From: Mesorhabditis belari
Taxonomy: Eukaryota > Nematoda > Chromadorea > Rhabditida > Rhabditidae
Length of the DNA stretch: 64,000 nucleotides
Reading direction: 5' to 3'
NCBI GenBank assembly: GCA_958450365.1
Contig: CAUEEP010000937.1
Span: 868,501-932,500 of the forward strand
Position numbers and translations under genes: made by a program. Each line of letters opens with the position of its first letter. Within the stretch, counting starts at the first letter, position 1. Shown here piece by piece: positions 12,418-25,388 of the stretch. The notes beneath the pieces are model-generated. The model was not told the origin of the DNA and did no database searches. It worked only from the letters and a program-made list of their open reading frames with translations.

Positions 12418-12812
12418 GCCCATTAGCGCACCTCTTTTCGCGTTTTAAAAAAGCTCTAAAAAGCTAATATTAACCAATTTCTATTCCAAAAGTTGTTTTT
12501 CTAGGTAATTTTAGGGCGTAGAATCGAAATTTTGACATATCAGCGCTTGTGGAAGCGAAGGGACGGAGTTATACAAAGAGAAAATCAACAATTTTCTGTA
12601 ATTTGACCTAGCCGTTTTGTCTTTCAAATTGGTTCCACAAGCTCTGTTATTGTCAAAATTTCGATTCTACGCCCTAAAATTACCTAGAAAAACAACATTT
12701 GGAATAGAAATTGGTTAATATTAGCTTTTTAGAGCTTTTTTAAAACGCGAAAAAAGGTGCGCTAATGGGCTAAGTGCGAAAAACAAGGTGCGCAAAAAAA
12801 AGGTAGCATTTG

Positions 12813-13238
12813 TGGGGGTGGGACAAATGCGACCTTTTTTGCACCTGGACATTGCGCACCTTTTTTTTGCTGGAAAAGGCCTTAGGAAAGGCCGTAGAGC
12901 TTCGAAAATATTTCGAAAATTTGTCCATATAAGGGAATCGTATGCGTAGATTCCGAATTTCGACAAATCAGACCTCGCTGACACGTCAAATTTGGATTAA
13001 AAGGCAAAAACTACGCAACTTAACGCTTTTCCGCAGTTTTTGCCTTTTAGCCCAAATTTGACGTGTCAGCGAGGTCCGATTTGTCGAAATTCGGAATCTA
13101 CGCATACGATTCCCTTATATGGACAAATTTTCGAAATATTTTCGAAGCTCTACGGCCTTTCCTAAGGCCTTTTCCAGCAAAAAAAAGGTGCGCAAATGTC
13201 CAGGTGCGCAAAAAAAAGGTCGCATTTGTCCCACTCCC
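12813..13238. mobile_element. Fold-back element B, inserted in the right end of element A
   Basis: Two arms of about 180-200 bp (12815-13010 and 13025-13238) are near-perfect inverted copies. The ends GTGGGACAAATGCGACC and GGTCGCATTTGTCCCAC match those of element A. The octamer GCATTTGT stands directly outside both ends, as an 8-bp target duplication would. Because the same octamer is also part of the end itself, duplication of the tip is an alternative. Confidence 0.75.
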
Positions 13239-13730
13239 GCATTTGTCCCACTCCCCAAATTTCAAGTTTTTTTGTGATTTCTGTCTTTTAAATGCACATT
13301 TAATTTGAAATTCATTTTTTGAATTCAAGTTTTTTTTTTTGCTTTTATGATGTGATTTAAATTCAATACAAATTTTGAAATATTTATGTGCAAGAAATCT
13401 TTCATCAAGGGGACACATTTTACAGGAAAACCCGTTTGGGGGAAACACACAAAAAGTATAAACCAGAAAAAGATAAATTCAGTTATAGGACTGTAGAATG
13501 ACTAAAAAATCCAGAAGTTAGTGTTTTTTTGGGATTACAGGATTACAGGATTACATTTTAGGGAATACATTGCATTCAAATTCTAATCAAGTGCAAATGA
13601 GCATTTGTGCGAACAAAACTTGGCCCTGGTGTGGATGTTTTGGCAGAGAAAGGGAAAGAGTGAAAGGTTTTTGAGCCATTTTTCTTCTCAACTGAATATC
13701 TTTCAATTTCGTAGAGTAATTAAAGTCTAT

Positions 13731-14232
13731 ATGTCGTAGCCGATTATGAATGAAATTTTTTGGTAAATCTTTCTAGTAGAGCAACCCTTTAATGTATGAG
13801 GACAATATTATATCATCCTGTAGCGAATTAAATTCTGCGTCGATTGGTACCAAATTTGTGAGTTTAGGTTAAAAATTACCGGCGCTACAACGTTTTATTC
13901 AAAATCGGCGGGACCCCCGTAGCCGATTATGAATGAGTGGGTCTAGGAGCGTCCAACCATCAAGTATTTGGTATCATTCAACGCAGAATCATTAATAATT
14001 ATGTTAAATTTTTAAAATTAGAAAAGATTGGATAAAAAGAAAAAAAATTAGAGCAAAAAAACTGTTTGTTCAAGAGGAAACTTTGAGGCCCCATAATTTT
14101 TTTTCTTTTTATCCAATCTTTCTAATTTAAAAAATTTAACATAATTATTAATGATTCTGCGTTGAATGATACCAAATACTTGATGGTTGGACGCTCCTAG
14201 ACCCACTCATTCATAATCGGCTACGACATATA
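13731..14232. mobile_element. Fold-back element with GTCGTAGCCGATTATGAATGA ends
   Basis: Left end at 13733 and inverted right end at 14210-14232. Within it, 13919-14050 and 14095-14226 are near-identical inverted arms of about 132 bp, with a second copy of the end sequence at the inner arm start. No coding region. Probably a non-autonomous DNA transposon with an internal duplication of its end. Confidence 0.75.
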
Positions 14233-14246
14233 CATATTGATATTAT

Positions 14247-14574
14247 CAAATTTAATGTCCTTAGCAAACTCCTCAAGCAAATTTATTGTCCTTAACCAAC
14301 TCCTTAAGCAATTTATTGTCCGTAGCAAACTCCTCAAGCAAATTTAATGTCCTTAGCCGACTCCTTAAGCAAATTTAATGTCCTTAGCCGACTTCTTAAG
14401 CAATTTATGGTCCTTAGCAAATTCCTTAAGCAATTTATTGTCCTTAACCAACTCCTTAAGCAAATTTAATGTCCTTAGCCGACTTCTTAAACAATTTATG
14501 GTCCTTAACCAACTCCTTAAGCAATTTATGGTCCTTAGCCAACTCCTTAAGCAATTTAATGTCCTTAGCAAACT
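14247..14574. repeat. About 30-bp tandem repeat (caatttaatgtccttagccgactccttaag)
   Basis: About eleven diverged copies, with swaps between actcctt and acttctt and between agcaa and agccg. Confidence 0.85.
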
Positions 14575-15221
14575 AAAGTACAGTATCAAGATTATACTTT
14601 AGTACCGCATTACCATTATACCTTACACCGCTGTACCTTACACTGTTTCATAGTACCGTAAATCTTTTTACCGTACGTCTACTCTATATCTATACAGCTT
14701 TGCCATAGGCCAGTTCAAGATATTCAGTTAAGCCTCAAAAGAAATGACAAAACTACTGTAAAAGTATAAAAGGCAACAAATAGAAAAACAAAAAGAAAGC
14801 TCAGAGGGAAAACAAAATGGCAAGGCACCTAAGAGAGTGTAATTTTTTTGAAAAAAATGTGACCACATTAAGAAATTAAGGATAAAAAGGGTAAAAAGGA
14901 TAAAAAGGATAAAAAGGATAAAAAAAAAGGATTAAGAAAGGATAAAAATATCAAAACGCTGTAACTGACTAGGTGATTTTCGGGGAAACAACTTGTATAA
15001 TTGTATAATAGAGTTGTATAACTGTTTAAACAAAAACTAGAAGAGGTAGCCGTAGTAAACCTGGTGACGGAAAACTAACCGTAATATCTGTAGCTATCGT
15101 TTTCTAAAGCTCCTGCTGCTGCTCTAAAAAAACAACAACTCCAAAAACTCCTCCTATTCATGCGCTTTGCCAGAACGTGACGATACTATGGATATTACGG
15201 TATTCATTTGTTTGTTTTGTT

Positions 15222-18200
15222 TCACATATTATAGGCCACATAGATTGGGTCTAATTTATCTTGCAGAAATTGATCTCTCAATAAATAACGCTGCTTTTCG
15301 CCTCGACAATTCGTGGGGATTGTGTTTGGATCGACGATGACAACAACCTGGAAATCGATATTTATCTACAATAGCACTCAAAATGATCTACAATATCTCA
15401 AAAATCAGTAGTGCACAAAGCTTCTCACAAAAAAGTCAAATAAAGCCATCTTTAACCAATTTTGGCGAAGTTTGACAATTTTGACTGTTCCATTTTGGTC
15501 CGTCTGTCTGTCCTTTTGTCTTTTGACCGTACTCTGTCTGTCTTTTGACCGTACTCCGTCTGTCTTTTGACCGTACTCCGTCTGTCTTTTGACGGTAGTC
15601 CGTCTGTCTTTTGACCGTACTCCGTCTGTCTTTTGACCGTAGTCCGTCTGTCTTTTGACCGTACTCTGTCTGTCTTTTGACCGTACTCTGTCTGTCTTTT
15701 GACCGTACTCTGTCTGTCTTTTGACCGTACTCTGTCTGTCTTTTGACCGTACTCTGTCTGTCTTTTGACCGTACTCTGTCTGTCTTTTGACCGTAGTCCG
15801 TCTGTCTTTTGACCGTACTCTGTCTGTCTTTTGACCGTACTCCGTCTGTCTTTTGACGGTAGTCCGTCTGTCTTTTGACCGTACTCCGTCTGTCTTTTGA
15901 CCGTACTCTGTCTGTCTTTTGACCGTACTCTGTCTGTCTTTTGACCGTACTCTGTCTGTCTTTTGACCGTACTCTGTCTGTCTTTTGACCGTACTCTGTC
16001 TGTCTTTTGACCGTAGTCCGTCTGTCTTTTGACCGTACTCCGTCTGTCTTTTGACCGTAGTCCGTCTGTCTTTTGACCGTACTCTGTCTGTCTTTTGACC
16101 GTACTCTGTCTGTCTTTTGACCGTACTCTGTCTGTCTTTTGACCGTACTCTGTCTGTCTTTTGACCGTACTCTGTCTGTCTTTTGACCGTACTCTGTCTG
16201 TCTTTTGACCGTAGTCCGTCTGTCTTTTGACCGTACTCTGTCTGTCTTTTGACCGTACTCCGTCTGTCTTTTGACGGTAGTCCGTCTGTCTTTTGACCGT
16301 ACTCCGTCTGTCTTTTGACCGTACTCTGTCTGTCTTTTGACCGTACTCTGTCTGTCTTTTGACCGTACTCTGTCTGTCTTTTGACCGTACTCTGTCTGTC
16401 TTTTGACCGTACTCTGTCTGTCTTTTGACCGTAGTCCGTCTGTCTTTTGACCGTACTCTGTCTGTCTTTTGACCGTACTCTGTCTGTCTTTTGACCGTAC
16501 TCTGTCTGTCTTTTGACCGTACTCTGTCTGTCTTTTGACCGTACTCCGTCTGTCTTTTGACCGTAGTCCGTCTGTCTTTTGACCGTACTCCGTCTGTCTT
16601 TTGACCGTACTCTGTCTGTCTTTTGACCGTAGTCCGTCTGTCTTTTGACCGTAGTCCGTCTGTTTTTAAGTTTAAATCAGCTGTAGATTACGATAGTTGT
16701 CTCTGGACTTTTTAGACTTGATCTCTTATCAAAGAATCACTAGTGGTAGCTACAAATTTTTCATTTCTGAATGTACTTCGCAAACGGTACTTGATGTAGA
16801 GCTAGCAATCTTCAAACACTCAGCAATCAAGCAACTGACCCCAAGAATGAGATGATGTTCCTCTAAAACAGCTCCCGTAGCCGCCGGTACAACGTCCAAT
16901 GAATCATCTCCACCCGAACATTCAACAACAGCCACCAAAAGGTGATTCCACGTGAAAACGGCGCTGAAATGGATTAAGGTTGATTTTTTATACAGTAACT
17001 CCTTTTTATTAGATAAATTTCCTCTACAGTAACCTCTTAGACAACTTTTGCTTACTGTATTCTACAGTATTCTACAGTATTCTACAGTATTCTACAGTAA
17101 CCTCTCCTTATAACCTTTTCCTACAGTAATCCTCTAGATAACTTTCCCTGCCGTACCTCTCCCCTTTCACTGACCTCTCTCCAATCAGTCGATGTCCTCT
17201 ATTCAATGTGTACTCAATATCCGATGGATGATATCTCATTCCTCTCAAAGTGATCGTTTCCTCTAATGGGCCGACAACAAAGACGGCTTCATGCAATCCT
17301 CCACTTTCCGTCACTGCATCAGTCTGACGTACAAGACCCAGATAACCTGTTCGTGCCCATCTGAATGAGAAATTTGAATTTAACTTGTGAAAATGCTTGA
17401 TTTCTATAAGATTGTATTGACACTAGCGATAACAATACTAACAATAGTAACAAGACAACTGTACGGCACAGTAAACCACTATAATCCTCCTTTTTTGGTA
17501 AAGACGGAACTGATTGGCTAATGAAGGCCTATAAGCCTGAGCCTGAGCCTGAGCATAAGCCTAAGCCTGAGACTGAGACTAAGCCTAACCCTAAGCCTGA
17601 ACCCAAGCTTGAGGCTGAGCCTAAGCCTGAGCCTGAGCATAAGCCTGAACCCAAGCCTGAGCCTAAGCCTAAGCCTAAGCCTGAACCCAAGCTTGAGCCT
17701 GAACCCAAGCCTAAGCCTAAACCCAAGCCTAAGCCTGAACCTAAGCCTAATCCCATTGGGTTCCAAAGCACACCGCCAAACGGGTGGCCCTTAGCTCCGA
17801 GAACCGGCTGAGATCCAGAAAATGGGGGTTCAGCCCAAACCCAAATAAACTTAGTGCGAGGCGCTAGCCGCTAGCCTGCGCACTAAGTCCAAGCCTGAAC
17901 CCAAGCCTAAGCCTAAGCCTAACCCTATAACTATAAGCCAAAGCTTTACGGTAGTTTTACAAGCCTTTTAAAAAACGTTCCATTACTATACTAACATAGC
18001 AAATAATAGGTTGATCTCATTTCCAAACCTCGTTTTCGTGTCCCCAGTCGTTAAACGAGCCTCGAAAGTATCATTGTGTGCATGTCGATCCAAAGTTCCG
18101 TCCGCATTATGCGATGAGGAGACCCAGATCTCACCGAGATGTGAATCCGCACAAACACCGCGAGTTTCCGGATTTGCAATCACCACTCGAACACCGGGCA

Positions 18201-18932
18201 GAAGCTGAAAGAATCCGTAGAAGAAGACAAAGCTATAGAATGCTATAGAAAGCTATAGAAAGCTATAGAAGGCTATAGAAAACTATAGAAAGCTATAGAA
18301 AGCTATAGAAAGCTATAGAATGCTATAGAAAGCCATAGAAAACTATAGAAAGCTATATGAACTAATATACTATCAAAAATCTCTCTACATTGCTCACCTT
18401 TCCCGTCTCAACAAGTGCAATGGAATGTGGTGCTCCTTTGCCAACAACAGAAACTCGATCGTGTCTCAATGAGCGTCCATCAACCCAAATCTAAAAGGAA
18501 TTCAAATAGATAATTGAATTTTATAGGTTTTAAAGCTTGGAAACTTCAGAAAAACAGCTTTAAAATTGAGCTATAAAGGTGAAATTTTAAGCGAAAATCG
18601 AACTTCTTCTCGTTCTATCTTGTCGAGAATATTCTACTTATTAAATTCTTTTTTATCTCTCACCATCTCTTCTCATCTCTCACCTGTGCTGGATCAGGTC
18701 CAGATGCTCCTTGCATACAAATAGCTGGACAAACTCTAGTACCAAATGAGGTTGATATGGCTCGAGGTGAAAGTCCAAGTGTAGAGAAAAGAGTTGAGAA
18801 AGCGGAGAGAAGAGGGACACGGGGACGCTCCTCAGCAACAACGACACATGTACGAACACTGGAATTGTCTGGGGTAGGCTTGGGTAATCATTTGAATTGT
18901 GAAGGGTAAGGGCTTTCTTTCTTCCTTGTCCT

Positions 18933-18964
<32 letters not shown>

Positions 18965-21900
18965 TTTTTCTTGTCTTTCTTCCTTCCTTTCTTCCTTGTC
19001 CTTCTTTCTTTCTTCCTTGTCCTTCTTCCTTGTCCTTCTTTCTTTCTCTTCCTTGTCTTTCCTATTCTCTGCTCGATCATTTACTTGGTAAGCAGAAGGT
19101 CGAGGGTTCAATTCCCCCTCGATTCCAAATTCTTTGCCATTCATTTCTTTACCTTATAGATACAAGCTGTACCCAAAATTTATCATACTACAGCTACCAT
19201 ACTATAACTAGTTAAGCCTAAGCCTTTGATTACCGTACTTCGGCTAGCCTTTTCAAGTTTAAGCCTGGTGAAGAAGCCAGAACTACAATAGCCATCCCTA
19301 CAGTAGCCAGGATTACGGTAGCCTAAGTCTAAGCCAGGTTTACGGTAGCCTAAGCCTAAGCCAGGATTACGGTAGCCTAAGCCTAAGCCAAGATTACGGT
19401 AACCATCTCTACAGTAGCCAGGATTACGGTAGCCGTCTCGTCTTTTAGACTTTATCTTATTTAATTAGAGAAGCACAGTATCTTCTACAGTAGCTGTAGT
19501 ACATTTAGTATTTACGGTATCTAGAATCAATTCCTGTGCCTTTTCTAAAAGGTGGCCGAATTTGGAAAGCTATCGTAATCTTTGCTTTTCCGATTTATTT
19601 GATTACAATCAGGAATGAAATTGTGAATTGAATGGGATCATGAAGATCTGAAGGATTACGGTAACTCTGAAGGATTACGGTAACTCTGAAGGATTACGGG
19701 AACTCTTTTGAACGCATTAATCTAAATTCTAGAAACGTTACAGTACTTTGAACAACTTACCACGATAAATTGAGTCCTTTCTCTTTCAATTGTGCCACTT
19801 GTGGTGCCAGCTCTTTTACACAAGTCTCAATTACAGTATGCGACGTGAAAGTGTCTCTCATTTTCCCATTTGAAACCGTTTGTAGCCATAAAGATGGGCT
19901 CGTTTCCACCTCACTTGGCGGGATCAAAGTTGTGTGATGTCCTGAAAAGATGATTAGCATCAGATGAGCATCAAAAAGATGATTAGCACCAAAAGCATAT
20001 TTACTTTACTCTAGCTTTACGATTTTTACCTGAATAGACACTGGATAGAGACCATAGGGCCAATCCGAGGCCAGAATATGGGTCGAGACACACGGAAACG
20101 TGTCGAGATTGGTACAATTCGCAAGCAATCTAGAATTGAGCTTCGATCAGTTGGATAGGACTTGTTCTAGTATAGAAATATGGCAGAAAATACTAGAATT
20201 GGTGGATATCACAGTACTTTCTTTGACTAGCCTCTTCACTTGAAAGCTATCGTACTCTGGCCCTAGAAAAGCTACCGTACTCTGGCTCTAGAAAAGAACT
20301 GTACTCTATGAACTGTACTCTATAAACTGTACTCTTCAGACTGTACTCTACAGACTGTACTCTATTGACTGTACTCTATTGACTGTACTCTATAGACTGT
20401 ACTCTATGGATTGTACTCTATGGATTGTACTCTATGGATTGTACTCTATGAACTGTACTCTATGGATTGTACTCTATGCTTGTACTCTATGCCTGTACTC
20501 TATGAACTGTACTCTATGCCTGTACTCTATGCCTGTACTCTATGCCTGTACTCTATGCCTGTACTCTATGAACTGTACTCTATGCCTGTACTCTATGCCT
20601 GTACTCTATGAACTGTACTCTATGCCTGTACTCTATGCCTGTACTCTATGCCTGTACTCTATGCCTGTACTCTATGAACTGTACTCTATGCCTGTACTCT
20701 ATGCCTGTACTCTATGGACTTATTCTTTCAACTTTCACAGAGATCATATCAGTACTAGATACTAGATAAATTCTTTACTAATTCTCTATTAACTATCTAT
20801 TTCTTAATTCCTCAATTTCTCAATTCCTCAATTCTCAATTCCTCAATTCCTCAATTTTTCAATTTCTCAATTTCTCAAACATCTTTACCTTCAAACTCTT
20901 GCATAATGTCGACGCGGAATATTGGCTGATGATGACACCCGTCAATTGACCTGTTGTCGAAACGGCAAAGTCCTTAAAAAGATATGATTGGAAAGAAATT
21001 TCTCGGAAATAGTTTGTACTGTAATTTTTCAAAAACTAGAAAACAAATTTCTTCAAGCTATATTCCATTATTAATTTAACATGATTTAAAAAAATACCGA
21101 CTGGGGCTACCAGTGGTGAATTTTATCGCATACACGAAATATATCAATCACAATACAACGACACACACAATACTAGGCTATATCTTAACTTAACCCACGT
21201 CATGACAGACGGCTCCCTAACCCTAAGCTCAATGGGGAACTAAATAGCTTTTTTTGGTGGTGAAGGGAAGATGACGATGAAGGAGTGGCTTGTCACTTTA
21301 AAGAACTGGGGCCACAACCACCAGACTGCCCTCCAGAAAACCTCTCAACCCGAAGGGAAAGGAAATCCGAAGGGGGTGACCATGTCGCATGTGGGGTTCG
21401 AACCCTCGACCTTTCGATTAAGATAAAAGACACTTAACCAGTCAGCCACACGTGCTCCATTTAAGTATAACTTGAGCGATTCAAGCTCAAGATTCAAGAT
21501 CTTTTTAATGACCTAATTACAGTACACTAGTATTATTGTAGCTATTTAAATCTAATAATCATCTCACCAAATAAGCGGGAGCTCTTGGATCGACAGTCTC
21601 TCTTTCCAATGTTCCTTTTCGTTTTGCACTTGATGGCGCATCTTCTATGTCCAAAATTAATGGCCAAGCTTTTGTGTCGACTCGATGAGATGCTTCTTTA
21701 CTCTGAAAGTTGCTTGTACTTGCTTGTACTTGCTTGTACTTGCTTGTACTTGTACTTGCTTGTACTTGCTTGTACTTGTACTTGCTTGTACTTGTACTTC
21801 CTTGTACTTGTACTTGCTTGTACTGCGATAGTTTTAAAGCAGCAACAAGATTTTACAGATTGAACACTGACCTTCAACAATTTGGTGATCGTTTGACTCG

Positions 21901-24900
21901 AGAGAACGGCCACTGATCGACTCACATCAACGATTGCACGAATTGTTGGAAGAGCTTCGGACAGATGACCGGGTGGAGGCGGACGAACACAAACGGGGAC
22001 CATTCCTAGAGAAGCTCAATTCAAGAACAAACTCTGTCAAGTGGTGTACAGTACTGGACTAGTACCAGGTACCGTATCTCAACTACCGTATCCCAACTCT
22101 ACCGTATCCGAACTCTACCATATCCCAAGCTACCGCATCCCAAGCTACAGTACTCGTACAATGAAGCACAATAAACTAAAACCTAGCTACTAGACATGGG
22201 AAAATTCCAAGCCGAATCTAATTCCACCATCGTTTTCTTGGTGGCGCAACGCAAATGTGGCTGTCCTAGGAATTAGAAACCCAGTTCGATCCCAGCGCCC
22301 AGTGGATCAGTTCATGAAATGGTTCATGGACCGGATCAGTCCTTAATACGAGAAGCCTATCCAACAGTATTCTAATACGAGAAACCTATCCAACAGTATT
22401 CTAATACGAGAAGCCTATCCAACAGTATTCTCTTCACCGCCAGAAAAACCTATCTAGGGATCATCGAATAAGAGTAGAGATTAAGGAGGAATATAGGCGT
22501 GGATTAATTTAAGATATAGCCTAATAATGTTTATAAGGAATAGCGTGCCGAATAAACCCAGATCCGGAGTCAGCTTTAAACCTTTAAAAGTATATCTTTA
22601 AACCAACCAGCTACAAGACATCCGAAGAAAGCGACGATCAGCTCGAGACCGGGCGGGAGAACGACGGACACATGATCCCCAGCGTTGAGACGAGCCTGGA
22701 ATAGATAAATAGAGAAAGAAAGAAAATAAATGTGTTTTTCGAGACGTTTTCATGTTAAATTCGAATTTCTGTCGCTAATTTTAAATGTTAATTTTCGCGC
22801 AACGTCGCATTCCAATTGACGTCGCCGCCATTTGGAGGTAGTCGATGGGAGCGCCGCGTCGTCGTTTCTTTTTCGTTTTCAAATCATTTTTTTTATTTTT
22901 TTGTTTCTGTTTCTGGTTTTGTTTCTGGTTTTGTTTCTGGTTTTGTTTCTGGTTTTGTTTCTGGTTTTGTTTCTGGTTTTTGTTTCTGGTTTTGTTTCTG
23001 GTTTTTGTTTCTGGTTTTGTTTCTGGTTTTTGTTTCTGGTTTTTGTTTCTGGTTTTTGTTTCTGGTTTTTGTTTCTGGTTTTTGTTTCTGGTTTTTGTTT
23101 CTGGTTTTTGTTTCTGGTTTTTGTTTCTGGTTTTGTTTTTGTTTTTGCTTTGGTTTTTGTTTGTTTTTCTTTTTTTCAGATTAATTGAAAGGATTGTTTT
23201 AGGTGATAAATTTTGTTTTGAAATGTGAAAGCAATCTACAGGCTACAGACTCTATAACGGAATGGAAGGGCCGAAAAAATTGTTTCGTTATATATAGCTT
23301 AGCGTTGGCCGGGAGCAAAATTCCGTTCCGTTATATAGAGTTTCGTTATTTAGAGTTTTCTCTAGATAGAGTTCCGTTATAGAGAGTTTTCCGCTATATA
23401 GAGTTCCTTTATATAAAGTTTTCCTCTATATAGAGTTCCGTTATATAGTTTTCTCTATATAGAGCTCCGTTATATAGAGCTTTCTCTATATAGAGTTTCG
23501 TTATACAGGGTGCGGCAAAAGTTCGGAGCCACTATGAAAACATTGCAGGAAATTTAGCTCACGCTTTTTTTTTGTGTCTCGTATACTTTTTTTCCCCTTT
23601 TTCGAGTATAATTAAGGTGATTTGTTACAAAAATTTTCTTTTTAGGAGAAAATTCGTAAAAATGAACGCCAAAAAACGACGCGATGTGATTCTCGGATTA
23701 TACGAAGGCGGAAAAAATAGCCCGGAGCTTGTAAAAATCACGAAATATCCAAAAAGCACCGTCAACAAAGCAATTAAACGCTACAAGGAGATAAAGAACA
23801 ACAAGGATCGCCCTCGAAGTGGTCGACCACCAACTGCCGTAACACCTACGAACATCAACGAAATTCGCTTTCGGATTCGCCAAAACAAGCTGCGGTCGAT
23901 GCGAAAGATGGGCAAACAGCTGAAAATTAGCCCTCGAAGCGTTGGAAGGATTGTTAAAGGGAAACTAAGATTCTTTAGCTACAAATTGGCTAAAGCACAC
24001 GTCTTGAGCGACAAATCCCAGAAGAAACGAAAGCGTCTAGCAAAGAAGATGGTGCGCTCGGTGGCGACTGGCCTACTTGAGAGGATCCTCTTCACAGATG
24101 AAAAGATTTTTTCTATCCAGTCATTGCACAACCGCCAAAATCATAGAGAACTTCTCAAAAGGGGTCTGAAGAACACATTTACGGCAAATTTGATGGTTGG
24201 AAAGCATTTTTTAGCTTCGATTATGATGTGTGGAGGTATGTGTGCTACAAGCAAGACACAGCCTGTTTTTTGGACAGAAAAGTCAAGATGAATGCTAAAA
24301 ACTGCCAACAACTGGTATTAAAAGATGTCTTGAAACATTGGGCAACAAATCACTTTGGACAAGCTGGTTTTTAGACTGGGCTCCGGCGCATGGTGCTCAC
24401 TCAACTCTCAACGTTTGCGCTCAGTTGTTTCCAGGCTTTTGGGATAAGACCATTTGTCCTTCAAATTCGCCGGATCTTAATCCCCTCGATTACACCGTTT
24501 CGGCTATTTTGGAAGGCAAGATCTCGATGAAGACGTATCAAACAGTGGATGCTTTAAAATCTGCTCTGGAACGAGTCTGGGATGAAATAACTGTTTAAGC
24601 GTGCGCCACCATCGTGAGGAACTTCCCAAAGCGTTTAAAGAGATGTATCGGAGCGGATAGTGGAAATTTCGAGCATTTGTTATAAGTTATTTGTTGTTAT
24701 GATTCGAATAAAGAGTTTGTTATTAATTTTTAACTTTTTAAAGCTAGTTTTTAAACCTTTAACTATCTTAAGAAGCGGCTCCGAACTTTTGCCGCACCCT
24801 GTATATAGTTTTCCTCTATATAGAGCTCCGTTATATAGTTTTCTCTATATAGAGTTCCGTTCTAGAGAGAGTCAACTGTATTTCCATTTGGGAGCCAATT

Positions 24901-25388
24901 TTCCAATTTTCGTAGCTCGGCCACGATCAAGGCCAAACTTTACAGTTTCCAAACAACTCCCAAACCATCTTACGATGGTTTGAGGAGTTGAATGAAAACA
25001 ACGAAAGCAAGACTCATCTTCTGGACCGTTACAAAGCTGATAGTTCTTAAAAAAGTGTTTGATGTGAAAAATGATTTGTTTAGTTTTTAAGCTATATCAT
25101 CTCATCGAAGTTCTTTTACCTTATCAGTCAACAACGAGGCGATTCTCTCGGCTCGTTTCAACAAAAGGCCACAAGTCAACGAGTCCGGATTCTCCAGGGT
25201 CTAAAGTATTAGGTTAGTATAATTATATATATATATTAGTAAAGTATACTAAAGTATAGTAAAGTACTTTTGAAAATGAAAATTGTAAGTGTTTTTTTAA
25301 AGTCTACCTTATTTGTGACTAGGCTGTAGATGATATGATCGGGCGTTTGAGCGGCTCGTTGCCTCAAAATGTCGGCGAGTGAAGCGAA
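15222..25388 (-). CDS. dip2: DIP2 exons 30-43: second adenylate-forming-like domain and C terminus
   Basis: Exons 25388-25308, 25200-25120, 22695-22608, 22005-21872, 21702-21568, 20972-20889, 20129-20030, 19941-19761, 18858-18684, 18490-18398, 18204-18029, 17360-17175, 16963-16840, 15347-15222. Blocks: [60 protein letters not shown] (the phosphate-loop-like motif), [98 protein letters not shown]. Confidence 0.95.

Larger units (their letters stand above)
12254..13255. mobile_element. Fold-back element A, interrupted by element B
   Basis: Left end GGGAGTGGGACAAATGCTACC. Its mirror image on the right is split: GGTAGCATTTGT ends at 12812 and GCATTTGTCCCACTCCCC occupies 13239-13255, with element B between. 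Inner arms at about 12427-12552 and 12631-12760 are inverted copies around the sequence ggcgtagaatcgaaattttgac. Both outer flanks carry a near-identical stretch, aaatttcaagttttttt. Confidence 0.75.
12098..15221. other. Intergenic region between DIP2 and the KCNE-like gene
   Basis: Holds two fold-back elements (12254-13255 and 13731-14232), a 30-bp tandem array (14247-14574) and a GGATAAAAA array (14879-14945). Nothing gene-like is seen at 13256-13730 or 14580-15221. Confidence 0.7.
23264..24870. repeat. tatatagagttccgt array split by the mariner
   Basis: Copies at 23264-23505 resume at 24802-24870, so the mariner landed inside an existing array at a TA. Confidence 0.85.

Noticed and set aside
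15512..16664. Regular repeats resembling a CRISPR array
   Set aside because: Units are directly adjacent with no spacers, there are no cas genes, and the sequence is eukaryotic intron.
18680..19144. 154-residue minus-strand frame
   Set aside because: Its end covers DIP2 exon 38 in a wrong frame and the rest is the pyrimidine tract; the true exon reading is 18858-18684.
22816..23228. Three overlapping Phe/Val-rich frames
   Set aside because: All three frames are open because of the gtttctggttttt repeat.
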